Of a stretch of 46,437 bases of DNA, positions 17,634 through 27,589 are shown in pieces. Source of the stretch: Candidatus Thioglobus perditus (GTDB lineage: Bacteria > Pseudomonadota > Gammaproteobacteria > PS1 > Pseudothioglobaceae); assembly GCA_002909145.1 (NCBI GenBank), contig PNQY01000120.1, positions 1-46,437 of the forward strand. Reading direction: 5' to 3'. The notes under the pieces are model-generated. The model saw nothing but the letters and a program-made list of their open reading frames with translations. It did no database searches and was not told where the DNA came from. How positions within the stretch are numbered: the first letter of the stretch is position 1; each line of letters opens with the position of its first letter. The position numbers and the translations under genes are program-made.

Positions 17634-18862
17634 AATTTGACTATTGTTGTAATGGCTTTAGTTATTTTTAATAATTCTTGCTTGCTAATATTAAAAGGTG
17701 GCATAGTATAAAGCAGCTTGCCATAAGGCCTAAGCCATACGCCCTGCTCAATTAACAACGCCTGTGTTTTTTCTATGTCAATATCTTGTGTTAATTCCAC
17801 CACGCCAATGGCACCCAAAATACGCACTTCAGCTACGCACTCTTCATTACGCAATGACGATAGCTCACTATTTAAAATTGCTTCAATATTGGCAATATTA
17901 TCTTGCCAAGGATAGTTTAACAATAGATTAATACTGGCATTAGCCACACTGCAAGCTAACGGGTTAGCCATAAAGGTGGGTCCGTGCATAAGCGTGCCTA
18001 CTTCAGATGAAATGTCATCTGTTGTTAGTGTTGCGGCAAGTGTCATATAGCCGCCTGTCAATGCCTTGCCTAAGCAAAGAATGTCTGGTTCAACATCCAC
18101 ATATTCAAAAGCAAAAAGCTCACCTGTACGCCCAAATCCGGTTGCAATTTCATCAAGAATAAACAACACATCAAACTTTTCACACAGTGCCTTTGCCTTT
18201 AATAAATACTGAGGGTTGTAGATGCGCATACCACCTGCGCCCTGTACTACAGGCTCCAAAATCATAGCTGCAATTGAATCACTATGTTGTTTTAATGTAC
18301 TCTCTAAATCAAGTAATGCTTCATCCATAGAAACTATTGAAGGGCTTTTTGCAAAGAGATGCTTCGGCAATACGCCAGTAAATAAATGATGCATGCCATT
18401 ATCTGGATCACACACACTCATAGCACCAAAAGTATCTCCGTGATAACCGCCAAGAATAGTAACAAAGCGATTTTTATTACTTTGGCCTTTGTTGTGCCAA
18501 TATTGTAGCGCCATCTTTAAGGCCGATTCAACAGCAACTGAGCCTGAATCGGTGAAGAACACTTTGGTTAGATTTGCCGGGGTAATTTCAACTAGAGTTT
18601 TTGCAAGTGTAATGGCAGGGTCATGAGTCAACCCACCAAACATCACGTGTGACATCTTATTTAACTGGTCAGTAACGGCCTTATTAAGAACTGGGTGATT
18701 GTAACCATGAATTGCGCTCCACCAAGAGCTCATGCCGTCAATTACGCGCCCACTCTCTAAATTGAGATAAACACCATCAGCGGACTTAACCAAATGAGCC
18801 GGAACTGCATTTGGAACTTTAGCATAAGGGTGCCAGATATGATTTTGATCAAATGTATCCAT
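17630..18862 (-). CDS. bioA: Adenosylmethionine-8-amino-7-oxononanoate aminotransferase
   Basis: The gene encodes about 410 residues from the ATG at 18862 (MDTFDQNHIWHPYA), matching the usual BioA start. A TTG seven codons earlier is possible. DGMSSWWSAIHGYNHP binds substrate, and LCLGKALTGGY carries the pyridoxal phosphate lysine. It makes 7,8-diaminopelargonic acid in biotin synthesis, using SAM as amino donor. No other bio gene is nearby. It lies between gph and an exported MBL hydrolase, all on one strand. Confidence 0.95.
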   Translation of the reverse strand: MDTFDQNHIWHPYAKVPNAVPAHLVKSADGVYLNLESGRVIDGMSSWWSAIHGYNHPVLNKAVTDQLNKMSHVMFGGLTHDPAITLAKTLVEITPANLTKVFFTDSGSVAVESALKMALQYWHNKGQSNKNRFVTILGGYHGDTFGAMSVCDPDNGMHHLFTGVLPKHLFAKSPSIVSMDEALLDLESTLKQHSDSIAAMILEPVVQGAGGMRIYNPQYLLKAKALCEKFDVLFILDEIATGFGRTGELFAFEYVDVEPDILCLGKALTGGYMTLAATLTTDDISSEVGTLMHGPTFMANPLACSVANASINLLLNYPWQDNIANIEAILNSELSSLRNEECVAEVRILGAIGVVELTQDIDIEKTQALLIEQGVWLRPYGKLLYTMPPFNISKQELLKITKAITTIVKL

Positions 18863-18889
18863 ACAGATGCATTTTACTGACAAGTTTCT

Positions 18890-19558
18890 TTATAGGTGAT
18901 CTTTCAATTCAGACATTGAATCAATTACCAAGTCTGGACTTGCATCACGAATATCGTCACCATGGTTGTATCCATAAGACATACAAATAATATCAAAACC
19001 TGCGGCACGTGAGGCTTTAACATCACTAATAGAATCTCCAAGCATCATTGAATCCTGTGGATCAATGCCAAAAAAATTTGCGCCGTGTAGTAATGGCAGT
19101 GGATCTGGTTTTTTCCTTTCTAGGGTATCACCAGAAATAACAATACCAAAATCAGCAAAAATTCCAAGATCTTTAAGGATTGGCAAGGTAAATTGTTCGG
19201 CCTTATTGGTAACACACCCAAGCGTATAGCCTTGTTGTTTTAGATAATCCAACCCCTCTCTAACACCGTCATAAAGACACGATCTTTTAGAGGTGTTATC
19301 AGCATACAAATCTAGAAATATTGGATACGCTTTATCAAAGTCTTGCTTTTCGACCACACCTTCTAATTCTCCAGTAAGCGACCTCTCAACTAGTTTTGGT
19401 ACGCCGTTACCTACCCAATGACGCACTTTGGCCTCACCCCAAGCGTCTCTTCCCATAGCCTTCATAGTCTCATCCACACAGTATGCCAAATCGGGAACAC
19501 TATCAACTAACGTGCCATCAACATCGATCATAATTAATTTTGGGTTAAATTTCTTCAT
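18890..19558 (-). CDS. gph: Phosphoglycolate phosphatase (HAD family)
   Basis: The 222-residue protein has the HAD nucleophile motif DVDGTLVDS near the N-terminus, the lysine loop RKKPDPLPL and GDSISDVKASRAAG at the back. This is the Gph branch, which hydrolyses 2-phosphoglycolate made by RuBisCO oxygenation or DNA repair. In an autotroph it would support the Calvin cycle. It is divergent from proC. Confidence 0.9.
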   Translation of the reverse strand: MKKFNPKLIMIDVDGTLVDSVPDLAYCVDETMKAMGRDAWGEAKVRHWVGNGVPKLVERSLTGELEGVVEKQDFDKAYPIFLDLYADNTSKRSCLYDGVREGLDYLKQQGYTLGCVTNKAEQFTLPILKDLGIFADFGIVISGDTLERKKPDPLPLLHGANFFGIDPQDSMMLGDSISDVKASRAAGFDIICMSYGYNHGDDIRDASPDLVIDSMSELKDHL

Positions 19559-19613
19559 ATTTATATTGCTTCTATTGGTAGAATGTCTTTAAATTATAAA
19601 ACGGGCTATTGTA

Positions 19614-20444
19614 ATGCAAAACTCATCAACTATTGGTTTCATTGGAGCTGGAAATATGGCTTACGCTATTATTTCCGGACTTATCAATAACGGCACATCT
19701 GCCAACAATATTAAAATAAGTGATACCAACGAGGAGCTATTATCCCAAAGAAAATCTGAATTTAACCTTGAGGTTTTTACGGATAATTCTGAACTAGTAG
19801 AAAAATGTGATATTGTAGTATTGGCAGTAAAGCCACAGGTACTTCTTGCAGTGTGCAAAGATATCAAGGATAGTTTGAATGACAACACACTGATTGTATC
19901 AATTGCAGCTGGAATTAGATCTCACGATATTGACCGCTGGTTAGGACTAGGAAGGCACATTGTTCGCACTATGCCCAATACTCCGGCCTTGCTAAACCAA
20001 GGAATAACTGGATTATTCGCCAATGAACATGTTAGTGATGAACAAAAATCTACAGCAAAGAGTGTGCTTGACTCTGTTGGTAGTTGTTTATGGGTAGACA
20101 AAGAAGAAATGCTGGACGCTGTTACTGCATTATCAGGAAGTGGTCCAGCGTATTTTTTCCTAATGATTGAATCTATGGCTAAGGCTGGAGTTGCTCTTGG
20201 CTTAGATGAAAATAGCGCACAAAAACTAAGCATACAAACTGCATTAGGCGCAAGCATGATGGCAAAAAACTCTGAGGACTCGCCACATGAGCTAAGAGCA
20301 AAAGTAACCTCACCTAATGGCACAACGCAAGCTGCTATTGAGTATTTTCAGGATCATGATTTTGAGATTACCATAACTCACGCTATGCGTGCTGCATTTG
20401 ACAAATCGCATGAGATTGCCACGGAGTTAGGCGAAGCAGAGTGA
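19614..20444 (+). CDS. proC: Pyrroline-5-carboxylate reductase
   Basis: The 276-residue protein has the Rossmann motif GFIGAGNMAYAI, the segment RTMPNTPAL and the C-terminal signature GSGPAYFF...KVTSPNGTTQAAI. It catalyses the last step of proline synthesis with NAD(P)H. The final TGA overlaps the GTG start of the next gene, so the two are coupled. Confidence 0.97.
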   Translation: MQNSSTIGFIGAGNMAYAIISGLINNGTSANNIKISDTNEELLSQRKSEFNLEVFTDNSELVEKCDIVVLAVKPQVLLAVCKDIKDSLNDNTLIVSIAAGIRSHDIDRWLGLGRHIVRTMPNTPALLNQGITGLFANEHVSDEQKSTAKSVLDSVGSCLWVDKEEMLDAVTALSGSGPAYFFLMIESMAKAGVALGLDENSAQKLSIQTALGASMMAKNSEDSPHELRAKVTSPNGTTQAAIEYFQDHDFEITITHAMRAAFDKSHEIATELGEAE

Positions 20445-20848
20445 CAGAATCCTTGACGCTTGAACTCAAGCCATCAAAGATCTACTTAATACTGTCGTTA
20501 TCAATACACTTATTACTGATATTTTGCACTTGGTATTATTTTCATAATATATGGCTAAGTATTGGCATTAGTATTGTATTAGCATCTCATCTATATTACT
20601 TTAGTAGAAAGATTTTATTGCTAAACAATAATTCCACTAAGAAAATAACCATAAATAACAACTCTATAGTTGTAGAGAACAACCAAAACAAAAGCAACAA
20701 ATACCCGCATTTTTACTGCGAATACCAGTCAACTTTGTTAGTGATAATTTCTGCTGGAAAAGAATCTGTTATTATTTTTAAAGACTCTCTAGAGAATCAA
20801 TCATTATCAGGTCTTAATCGAATACTTGGAAAAAATACAAAATGCTAA
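20441..20848 (+). CDS. Small YgfX-like membrane protein
   Basis: The 135-residue protein starts at GTG within the proC stop codon. LELKPSKIYLILSLSIHLLL opens the first of two membrane helices, and the end reads VIIFKDSLENQSLSGLNRILG. That layout, with an L-x-PS start, two helices and a terminal D-S-L...F/L-x-R-L segment, resembles YgfX/CptA, which is linked to succinate dehydrogenase assembly or cell division in enterobacteria. Similarity is weak and the SdhE partner is not here. It overlaps the dsrS-like gene by seven bases. Confidence 0.5.
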   Translation: MTESLTLELKPSKIYLILSLSIHLLLIFCTWYYFHNIWLSIGISIVLASHLYYFSRKILLLNNNSTKKITINNNSIVVENNQNKSNKYPHFYCEYQSTLLVIISAGKESVIIFKDSLENQSLSGLNRILGKNTKC

Positions 20849-21885
20849 GCGCGGAAGACACTCTAAAACTAAATGTGCTTATTGCCACTTCTGTCGCTAT
20901 CAGAATAGACATCTATAAATTAGTCGTAGTTGGTTTAAACGCTCAACATAAAGAGCAAACAATTGAACTAAACCCAAGTGGTGATAGTAGCAAATACATA
21001 AAAGAAGTACAAAAACTACTGGTATCTCAGGTGCTTGGAGCTATGGGTGGATACCCGTCTTATTTGAAGCGCTGGTCAAGGATGGGGCAAGTTGAGTCAT
21101 CCAATCTTGCATCACTACTCAAACTTGGAGATGTTGAAGCTGTAGTGGCTGTTTCTAATGCTACTAATTTAGATGAAAAACTATTAGAAATCACTTGGTG
21201 GTGTGCAACTAATACCGACCAACAAGCAGAGATTGGACGTTTTTTACTGACTAAAAACTTTGTAGTAAAGACCCAGATTGGTAAACAAATAGCTGAATAT
21301 TTGTTTGAATTCTTACCATTTACAGATGATATTGAGCAATTAATAGATACCACTAACCTGGTATTGCAAAAAGACTTAATTGACAGCTCTTTGGTGGACA
21401 GACTATGGAAGCAAGGACAAAGAAAAACTGTGTTTTTAGTTGGCTTTATTGAGCGTTTGCAAAACAACCTGCCCAATACAGATGGAACTATAAAACTAGA
21501 TTGTAAACAAAAAGAATTAGAAGAAATATGCACCGAACAAGGGCAAATACTACTAAAAACTATCTCTCATATATTAAAAAAAATAAATCAAGAATATGTT
21601 TTGTACAGGACTCTAGAAGTGCTAGGTGGTTTCATGTCACACAAAATGATACAAACATTTAACACTATTGAAGAGATTACAGAGCAAGCAGATATAGTAG
21701 CAAAAAATCTAGGTCTGCAAGATGACGACAAGGTTAGGGCTAGACTTATGCTTGCTGGTGTAAGTGAAGATTTGGTGGTTAGCTATATCTCTGCTCACAA
21801 CCTTACTGGGTCGGCTATTCGCAAAAAACTAGATAATGTACTGAGTCCAATTCAAGATGCTTTACAGCTATTAACTACCCCATAG
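20842..21885 (+). CDS. dsrS: DsrS-like protein of sulfur oxidisers
   Basis: The 347-residue soluble, mostly helical protein starts LSAEDTLKLNVLIATSVAIR. It carries LGAMGGYPSYLKRWSRMGQ, a stretch I associate with DsrS of Allochromatium-type sulfur oxidisers. Other matching elements are EAVVAVSNA, ITWWCATNT and AEYLFEFLPF. In purple sulfur bacteria dsrS lies at the end of the dsr locus; its function is unresolved. Here it follows proC and the YgfX-like gene with no other dsr genes. The call is from memory of the family pattern, but no other family fits. Confidence 0.72.
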   Translation: MLSAEDTLKLNVLIATSVAIRIDIYKLVVVGLNAQHKEQTIELNPSGDSSKYIKEVQKLLVSQVLGAMGGYPSYLKRWSRMGQVESSNLASLLKLGDVEAVVAVSNATNLDEKLLEITWWCATNTDQQAEIGRFLLTKNFVVKTQIGKQIAEYLFEFLPFTDDIEQLIDTTNLVLQKDLIDSSLVDRLWKQGQRKTVFLVGFIERLQNNLPNTDGTIKLDCKQKELEEICTEQGQILLKTISHILKKINQEYVLYRTLEVLGGFMSHKMIQTFNTIEEITEQADIVAKNLGLQDDDKVRARLMLAGVSEDLVVSYISAHNLTGSAIRKKLDNVLSPIQDALQLLTTP

Positions 21886-22587
21886 CAATTGCATATTGGC
21901 AATAGCTGCAAGTGATGCAGTTTCAGTTCTAAGCACTCTTGCGCCTAATAGTAAAGCCTTGTATCCAGAATCCATTGCTAAGTTTATTTCATTATCAGTA
22001 AGCCCACCTTCGGGGCCAATTAATACAGTTGTCTCAGTTGTCTTGTCCATTTCTAGAAGACTTTTCTGGGCACGATGATGCAAGACGAAACCATTATTAA
22101 CCCCTCTATCAATAAACTCGTTAAAAGTTACGGGGTTTTCAACAACTGGCACAATAGACCTGCCAGATTGCTCACAAGCTCCAACAACAATCTTGCACCA
22201 ATGATGGTGACGTTTTTTAAGCTTGTCTCCCTTAAGTTTGACCACGCAACGTTCACTCATAATGGGAACAATTTTATTAACACCAAGCTCAACAGCTTTT
22301 TGCATTAGAAAGTCCATTTTCTCGCCTTTGGCAATCCCCTGAGCTAGAGTTATGTTTAGATCAGATTCGCTATTGTTTTTGACACAGTCATATATTTCAA
22401 CTTCACAATGTTTCTTTATTTGTAGTACTGTTGCTAAATAATCCATACCATCACCGTTAAATATAGTGATATTCTGCCCTTGTGGAAAACGCAGAACTTT
22501 AGTTAAATGGTGTGAACCATACTCATCTAAAGTGTATTTATTATTAACTTGTAATTTGGCATTCTGATGTAATCGAACATGTTTCAT
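21871..22587 (-). CDS. rsmE: 16S rRNA (uracil1498-N3)-methyltransferase RsmE
   Basis: The 238-residue SPOUT methyltransferase has GPEGGLTDNEI and LLGARVLRTETAS, which form the SAM-binding knot. The N-terminal PUA-like part includes HHLTKVLRFPQGQ. It methylates U1498 of 16S rRNA in the 30S subunit. Its last 15 bases overlap the end of the convergent dsrS-like gene. It is divergent from pepP. Confidence 0.95.
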   Translation of the reverse strand: MKHVRLHQNAKLQVNNKYTLDEYGSHHLTKVLRFPQGQNITIFNGDGMDYLATVLQIKKHCEVEIYDCVKNNSESDLNITLAQGIAKGEKMDFLMQKAVELGVNKIVPIMSERCVVKLKGDKLKKRHHHWCKIVVGACEQSGRSIVPVVENPVTFNEFIDRGVNNGFVLHHRAQKSLLEMDKTTETTVLIGPEGGLTDNEINLAMDSGYKALLLGARVLRTETASLAAIANMQLLWGS

Positions 22588-22622
22588 GGTATCTTAACTA
22601 GGCATTTTGCTACTTGAAAATA

Positions 22623-23849
22623 ATGATACATCAAAATAGAAGAAAAGAACTATTAAGCCAGCTCGATGATGACTCTATAGTTATTGTTTCGACCAATCCT
22701 GAGCAAAGAAGAAATGGAGATGTAAACTACCCTTTTCGCCCACATAGTGATTTTTACTACCTTACCGGTTTTAACGAGCCAGAGGCATTAGCAGTTATAA
22801 CCAGCTCTAGTTACACAATATTATTAAGACCAAAAGATAAAAAACGTGAAATTTGGGATGGAGAACGCCTTGGGGTAGACAATGCTCCAGAGGCATTAAA
22901 TGCTGATAAATCTTATACAATTGACTTATTAAAAAACAAACTGCCAAAATTAATAAAAGGCTATAAATCTATTTATTTTGATCCAAAACCATATTCAATC
23001 GATGATGAAATTATCAAAATACTGGCAAATAAAAAATACAAGTCTCTTGGGTCAATTCTACATGAAATGCGTCTTATTAAAGATTCTGATGAAATAAGCA
23101 TAATGCAAAAAGCTGCGGATATCTCTGCAGAAGCTCACAAGATTGCAATGCAAAAAGTAAGACCAGGCATGTTTGAATATGAGTTACAAAGTGTATTTGA
23201 TGGTTATTTTAAACAACACAATTCTGAACATGCATACACCCCAATTGTGGCTGGTGGTAAAAATGCCTGCGTGCTTCATTATATTAAGAACAACAAAGTA
23301 TTAAAAGATAATGATCTGGTGCTGGTTGATGCAGGGTGTGAAGTTGATTGTTATGCGTCCGATATAACTAGAACATTCCCAATAAATGGTAAATTCTCTA
23401 AAGCTCAAAAACAAATTTATCAGCTAGTATTGGATGCTCAAATTGCTGCAATTAACAATATAAGGCCTGGAGCAAAAATCAACAATCCACATAAAGCCGC
23501 TACGGACATCATCAAGCAAGGTTTGATTGACTTGGGCATTTTGCAAGCCGAAGGTGAATTATCACAATTTTATATGCACGGCACTGGTCACTGGATGGGG
23601 CTTGATGTGCATGATGTCGGAAAGTATAAAGACAACGATAAACATAGAGAATTCACCCCAGGAATGATAACTACTGTCGAACCAGGTATTTATATTCGCA
23701 GTGATGATAAAATTGACCCGATTTATCATAATATCGGTGTCAGAATTGAGGATGATGTACTGGTAACAGAAGACGGAAACACAGTGCTAACAAGGTCGTT
23801 AGTTAAAGAAATTAAAGACATAGAGTCGATAATGCAACTACAAAAATAA
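22623..23849 (+). CDS. pepP: Xaa-Pro aminopeptidase
   Basis: The gene encodes 408 residues from the ATG at 22623; a TTG three codons earlier also fits. The N-terminal creatinase-like domain has FRPHSDFYYLTGFNEPEA. The C-terminal pita-bread fold has the metal ligands in VDAGCEVDCYASDITR, HGTGHWMGLDVHD, TVEPGIY and RIEDDVLVTEDG. It removes N-terminal residues preceding proline, using two manganese ions. It heads the run pepP-trpD-orn-ispE. Confidence 0.95.
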   Translation: MIHQNRRKELLSQLDDDSIVIVSTNPEQRRNGDVNYPFRPHSDFYYLTGFNEPEALAVITSSSYTILLRPKDKKREIWDGERLGVDNAPEALNADKSYTIDLLKNKLPKLIKGYKSIYFDPKPYSIDDEIIKILANKKYKSLGSILHEMRLIKDSDEISIMQKAADISAEAHKIAMQKVRPGMFEYELQSVFDGYFKQHNSEHAYTPIVAGGKNACVLHYIKNNKVLKDNDLVLVDAGCEVDCYASDITRTFPINGKFSKAQKQIYQLVLDAQIAAINNIRPGAKINNPHKAATDIIKQGLIDLGILQAEGELSQFYMHGTGHWMGLDVHDVGKYKDNDKHREFTPGMITTVEPGIYIRSDDKIDPIYHNIGVRIEDDVLVTEDGNTVLTRSLVKEIKDIESIMQLQK

Positions 23850-23865
23850 ATATTAAGAGAGACAA

Positions 23866-24885
23866 ATGAATATACAACAGGCAATAAAGGCGGTAATTGC
23901 AAAACAAGATCTGAGCGAAAATGAAATGCACGAGGTAATGTCAGACATCATGACTGGAAAAACAACAGATGCCCAAATAGGTGGTTTTTTAGTTGGGCTG
24001 TCAATGAAAGGTGAAAGTATTGATGAAATTACAGCAGCAGCTAAAGTTATGCGCTCTTTGGCTAAAGGGGTGGAAATTAAACGTCCCAAGCATTTAGTTG
24101 ATACTTGTGGAACTGGTGGCGATGGCCTGGGTTTATTTAACATATCTACAGCATGTGCATTTGTAGTTGCCGCAGCCGGCGGACAAGTAGCAAAACATGG
24201 CAATAGAAGTATTTCTTCCAAATCTGGTAGTGCTGATGTACTTGAAGCAGCTGGAGTTAATCTTGATATGAGTGCTGAAAGTATTGGCAAATCTGTGGAA
24301 AAAATTGGAGTTGGATTTATGTTTGCTCCAGCACATCACAGTGCAATGAAGCATGCTATTGGCCCACGTAAAGAACTAGCAGTTAGAACAATCTTTAATG
24401 TTTTAGGCCCACTTACAAATCCAGCTAAAGCCCCACATCAAGTTATGGGTGTGTACGACAAAGCACTAGTCGAGCCAATTGCTAAAGTATTAAAAGGTCT
24501 GGGCTCAAAGCATGTGATGGTTGTACATTCTCAAGATGGTCTTGATGAAATATCAATTGCTGATGATACTTTTGTAGCTGAACTAAAAGATGGAGAGGTT
24601 AGTACTTATACAATCAACCCTACTGATTTAGGATTGTCACTAGGCAATCTAAATGATATAAAAGCCGAAGGTGCTGAAGATTCACTAGTATTAATACAAC
24701 AAGCACTAGATGGAAAGCCTGGAGCGGCTAAAGATATAATTGCTCTCAACTCTGGGGCTACTATTTACGTTTGTGGTCTAGCAGACTCACTACAGGCCGG
24801 TGTTAACAAGGCTGTAAAAATCCTAAACAACGGCTCCGCCCATCAAAAACTTGACGACTTTGTTAAAGAAAGCACAGGATGTTAA
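23866..24885 (+). CDS. trpD: Anthranilate phosphoribosyltransferase
   Basis: The 339-residue protein has the PRPP-binding [14 protein letters not shown], the [19 protein letters not shown] segment and [12 protein letters not shown], all TrpD signatures. It makes phosphoribosyl-anthranilate in tryptophan synthesis. An AGAGAG ribosome binding site precedes the ATG. No other trp gene is adjacent. Confidence 0.97.
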   Translation: MNIQQAIKAVIAKQDLSENEMHEVMSDIMTGKTTDAQIGGFLVGLSMKGESIDEITAAAKVMRSLAKGVEIKRPKHLVDTCGTGGDGLGLFNISTACAFVVAAAGGQVAKHGNRSISSKSGSADVLEAAGVNLDMSAESIGKSVEKIGVGFMFAPAHHSAMKHAIGPRKELAVRTIFNVLGPLTNPAKAPHQVMGVYDKALVEPIAKVLKGLGSKHVMVVHSQDGLDEISIADDTFVAELKDGEVSTYTINPTDLGLSLGNLNDIKAEGAEDSLVLIQQALDGKPGAAKDIIALNSGATIYVCGLADSLQAGVNKAVKILNNGSAHQKLDDFVKESTGC

Positions 24886-24892
24886 ACAAAAA

Positions 24893-25435
24893 ATGAATAA
24901 AGATACTAACCTAATTTGGATTGATCTAGAAATGACAGGACTTGTTCCTGAAAAAGATGTAATTATTGAAATAGCAACAATTGTAACCGACGCCAACCTT
25001 AATATTCTAGACGAAGGGCCGTCGCTTGTCATTCATCAAAGCAGTGAAGTGTTGGCAGGTATGGACGAATGGAATACAGAGCATCATACTAATTCTGGCT
25101 TAGTACAACGAGTAAAAGACAGCAACATATCTACTAAAAAAGCTGAAAAACAAACTATTGAATTTTTGGCAAAATATGTAAATGAAGGTGCTTCGCCAAT
25201 GTGTGGCAATACCATTTGTCAGGATAGAAGGTTTCTATATAACTATATGCCAGAGCTGGAGAAATTCTTCCATTATCGCCATATTGATGTCTCTACTCTT
25301 AAAGAGCTATTAGTGCGCTGGAAGCCTGAACTAAAAATGGTACGTGAAGGGGAATCTCAGCATTTAGCATTAGCAGACATTCGTGACTCAATTGATGAAT
25401 TAAAGTATTATCGCAAAGTCTTTATTAATGCCTAA
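24893..25435 (+). CDS. orn: Oligoribonuclease
   Basis: The gene encodes 180 residues from the ATG at 24893, giving the usual Orn length; a longer frame reaching back into trpD is not supported. The DEDDh exonuclease residues lie in [17 protein letters not shown] and [11 protein letters not shown]. Orn degrades di- to pentaribonucleotides, including pGpG from cyclic-di-GMP turnover. Its stop overlaps the ispE start by eight bases. Confidence 0.97.
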   Translation: MNKDTNLIWIDLEMTGLVPEKDVIIEIATIVTDANLNILDEGPSLVIHQSSEVLAGMDEWNTEHHTNSGLVQRVKDSNISTKKAEKQTIEFLAKYVNEGASPMCGNTICQDRRFLYNYMPELEKFFHYRHIDVSTLKELLVRWKPELKMVREGESQHLALADIRDSIDELKYYRKVFINA

Positions 25436-26294
25436 CACGCCCGAAATTTGGCTCGCACCAGCAAAAATAAACCTATTCTTGCACATTAACTCCAAAAGGG
25501 AGGACGGGTACCACAACCTACAAACCATTTTTCAACTAGTTGATTTTTATGACGAATTGAGATTTTTAGTTAGAGAAGATGGAGCTATTAAACGTATTAA
25601 TGGCAATGAAGACATAAACACAGAGCAAGACCTAATAGTTAGAGCTGCTAAATTATTACAACAAAAATCCAATACCAGTCTTGGTGTAGATATATCGATT
25701 AATAAGAACATTCCTATGGGTGGCGGGCTTGGTGGTGGAAGTTCTGATGCTGCAACCACACTAGTTGCATTGAATCACCTGTGGAAATTAGGGCTTAGCC
25801 AAGAGCAACTAATAGAGATAGGTATCAAACTTGGTGCTGATATTCCTATTTTTATCTACGGTCGTAGCGCTTGGGCCGATGGAATTGGTGAAATATTAAG
25901 CCCTGTAGATCCACCAGAAAACAACATTTTGATTATTCATATAAATAAACACACATCAACTAAAGAAATTTTCTCGCATAAAGCATTGACAATGAGTCCA
26001 ATGATAGGGAAAATATCCGACTTCTCTGAGATTGAGAACACTCATAACGATACTCAGGCTGCTGCAATAGAAAACATAGGTGAGATTGGTGATGCACTAA
26101 ATTATCTAGATTCATGCAACAACCTTATTAGTAAGGCAAAAATGAGTGGCACAGGTAGCTGTGTTTTTGCTCAATTTAAATCAGAAAAAGACGCTCTGGC
26201 AGCGTATAAAAAAATGCCAGATATGTGGTTAGGTATTGCAACTAAAACAATTAATACCTCTCCAATCCTTAATTGGGCTGTCGCCAAGCGGTAA
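25428..26294 (+). CDS. ispE: 4-diphosphocytidyl-2-C-methyl-D-erythritol kinase, 3' end inside tRNA-Gln
   Basis: The 288-residue GHMP kinase starts [13 protein letters not shown], has the ATP loop [17 protein letters not shown] and SGTGSCVFA in the C-terminal part. It phosphorylates CDP-methylerythritol in the MEP isoprenoid pathway. Its last six codons (WAVAKR) and TAA are the first 21 bases of the tRNA-Gln gene. The tRNA 5' end coincides exactly with the TGG codon. RNase P cutting a shared transcript would therefore remove the ispE stop codon. Confidence 0.96.
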   Translation: MPNTPEIWLAPAKINLFLHINSKREDGYHNLQTIFQLVDFYDELRFLVREDGAIKRINGNEDINTEQDLIVRAAKLLQQKSNTSLGVDISINKNIPMGGGLGGGSSDAATTLVALNHLWKLGLSQEQLIEIGIKLGADIPIFIYGRSAWADGIGEILSPVDPPENNILIIHINKHTSTKEIFSHKALTMSPMIGKISDFSEIENTHNDTQAAAIENIGEIGDALNYLDSCNNLISKAKMSGTGSCVFAQFKSEKDALAAYKKMPDMWLGIATKTINTSPILNWAVAKR

Positions 26295-26348
26295 GGCAAC
26301 GGGTTTTGATCCCGTCATGCGCAGGTTCAAATCCTGCCAGCCCAGCCA
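26274..26348 (+). tRNA. tRNA-Gln (anticodon TTG)
   Basis: The 75-base cloverleaf has acceptor stem TGGGCTG/CAGCCCA (seven pairs), anticodon stem ACGGG/CCCGT around TTTTGAT, and T stem GCAGG/CCTGC. Discriminator G and an encoded CCA follow. The anticodon TTG reads glutamine. The 5' part overlaps the end of ispE on the same strand by 21 bases; prs follows after about 190 bases. Confidence 0.97.
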
Positions 26349-26504
26349 TATTAATTCGTCCCTTTATTTTGTATTTCTTTGGGCTTGTCGCTCTTTCGAT
26401 AGTGCTACTGTAATTTATAATATTTTATATCCACATATATAAAGAAAAAAATACTTACATAGAACTTAATACACAAAGCGGGCAAAACTACTTTTCTATC
26501 GTAG

Positions 26505-26510
26505 TATAAT
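26505..26510 (+). promoter_or_regulatory. Candidate -10 box of the prs promoter
   Basis: TATAAT lies 32 bases before the prs ATG in a 193-base spacer after tRNA-Gln. No good -35 is seen at the right distance. The rest of the spacer holds nothing else that I recognise. Confidence 0.3.
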
Positions 26511-26541
26511 TTGATCACTTTAACGGCTATTATCAATATCT

Positions 26542-27504
26542 ATGTCACTCGACAAAATTAAAATATTTAGTGGTAACGCTAATCCGGAGCTTTCTGGTGA
26601 AATTATTTCTAGTTTAAGCATACCTCAAGGCAAAGCCCTTGTAGGTCGATTTAGTGATGGAGAATCACAAGTTGAAATACTAGAAAATGTACGTGGTTGT
26701 GATGTGTTTATTATTCAGCCTACCTGTGGGCCAGCCGTAGCTGAAACATTTATGGAATTACTGGTTATGGTTGATGCGCTTAAACGCTCTTCAGCTGCAC
26801 GCATTACTGCAGTTGTGCCATACTTTGGTTACTCAAGACAAGACCGTAGATCACGCCTAACACGTGTACCAATTACCGCAAAATTAGCAGCAAAAATGGT
26901 TGAATCCGCTGGAGTTGATAGAATTTTAACTGTTGACTTGCACGCTGATCAAATTCAAGGATTTTTCAATATTCCAATTGATAATATTTATGCTCAGCCT
27001 GTGTTGGTTGAAGATATCTTAAACAAAAACTATGGCGATGTTGTTGTTGTATCTCCAGATGTTGGCGGCGTAGTTAGAGCTAGAGCTGCAGCTAAGCGCA
27101 TTAATGACGCTGACTTAGCCATTATTGACAAACGCCGACCTGCGCCAAATATGGTCAAGGTTATGAATGTAATTGGTGATGTGGAAGGTAGAACCTGTGT
27201 ACTAATTGATGATATGGTTGATACTGCAGGAACGCTTTGTCAAGCGGCAGGAATCCTAAAAGAAAAAGGCGCTAAAAATGTTGTAGCCTATGCAACTCAT
27301 GCGGTGCTTTCTGGCAATGCAGTTGATAACATTGAAAACTCTGAACTAGATGAACTAGTTACTACAAATACTATTCCACTAAATAATGCAGCAGCTAACT
27401 GCTCTAAAATTAGACAGCTATCTATCGCCCCTACTATGGCAGAAGTTATTAAGCGAATTAGTGAAGAGCAATCTATCAGTAATATATTTACAGACTCTCA
27501 ATAA
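26542..27504 (+). CDS. prs: Ribose-phosphate pyrophosphokinase
   Basis: The 320-residue protein begins with the typical [13 protein letters not shown]. It has the catalytic segment [12 protein letters not shown] and the PRPP-binding loop [18 protein letters not shown]. It makes PRPP for nucleotides, histidine, tryptophan and NAD; trpD and nadC, which use PRPP, are nearby. The order ispE-tRNA-Gln-prs is widespread in gammaproteobacteria. Confidence 0.97.
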   Translation: MSLDKIKIFSGNANPELSGEIISSLSIPQGKALVGRFSDGESQVEILENVRGCDVFIIQPTCGPAVAETFMELLVMVDALKRSSAARITAVVPYFGYSRQDRRSRLTRVPITAKLAAKMVESAGVDRILTVDLHADQIQGFFNIPIDNIYAQPVLVEDILNKNYGDVVVVSPDVGGVVRARAAAKRINDADLAIIDKRRPAPNMVKVMNVIGDVEGRTCVLIDDMVDTAGTLCQAAGILKEKGAKNVVAYATHAVLSGNAVDNIENSELDELVTTNTIPLNNAAANCSKIRQLSIAPTMAEVIKRISEEQSISNIFTDSQ

Positions 27505-27554
27505 ATATATCATCACCACATCCAAGGCTATGATTTTTAACGGGTAATTTTATG

Positions 27555-27560
27555 TATAAT
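27555..27560 (+). promoter_or_regulatory. Candidate -10 box of the rpoD promoter
   Basis: TATAAT lies 29 bases upstream of the rpoD ATG, in an 85-base spacer after prs. The -35 region is poorly matched. Confidence 0.3.
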
Positions 27561-27589
27561 CCATCATTTGGTTTGTCAAACACAAATTT

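Noticed and set aside
21060-21533. Minus-strand open frame of 157 codons inside the dsrS-like gene
   Set aside because: It is antisense to a long coupled gene, and its composition shows no domain.
23853-24290. Minus-strand open frame of 145 codons inside trpD
   Set aside because: It is a shadow of trpD; the conserved PRPP-binding residues are in the plus frame.
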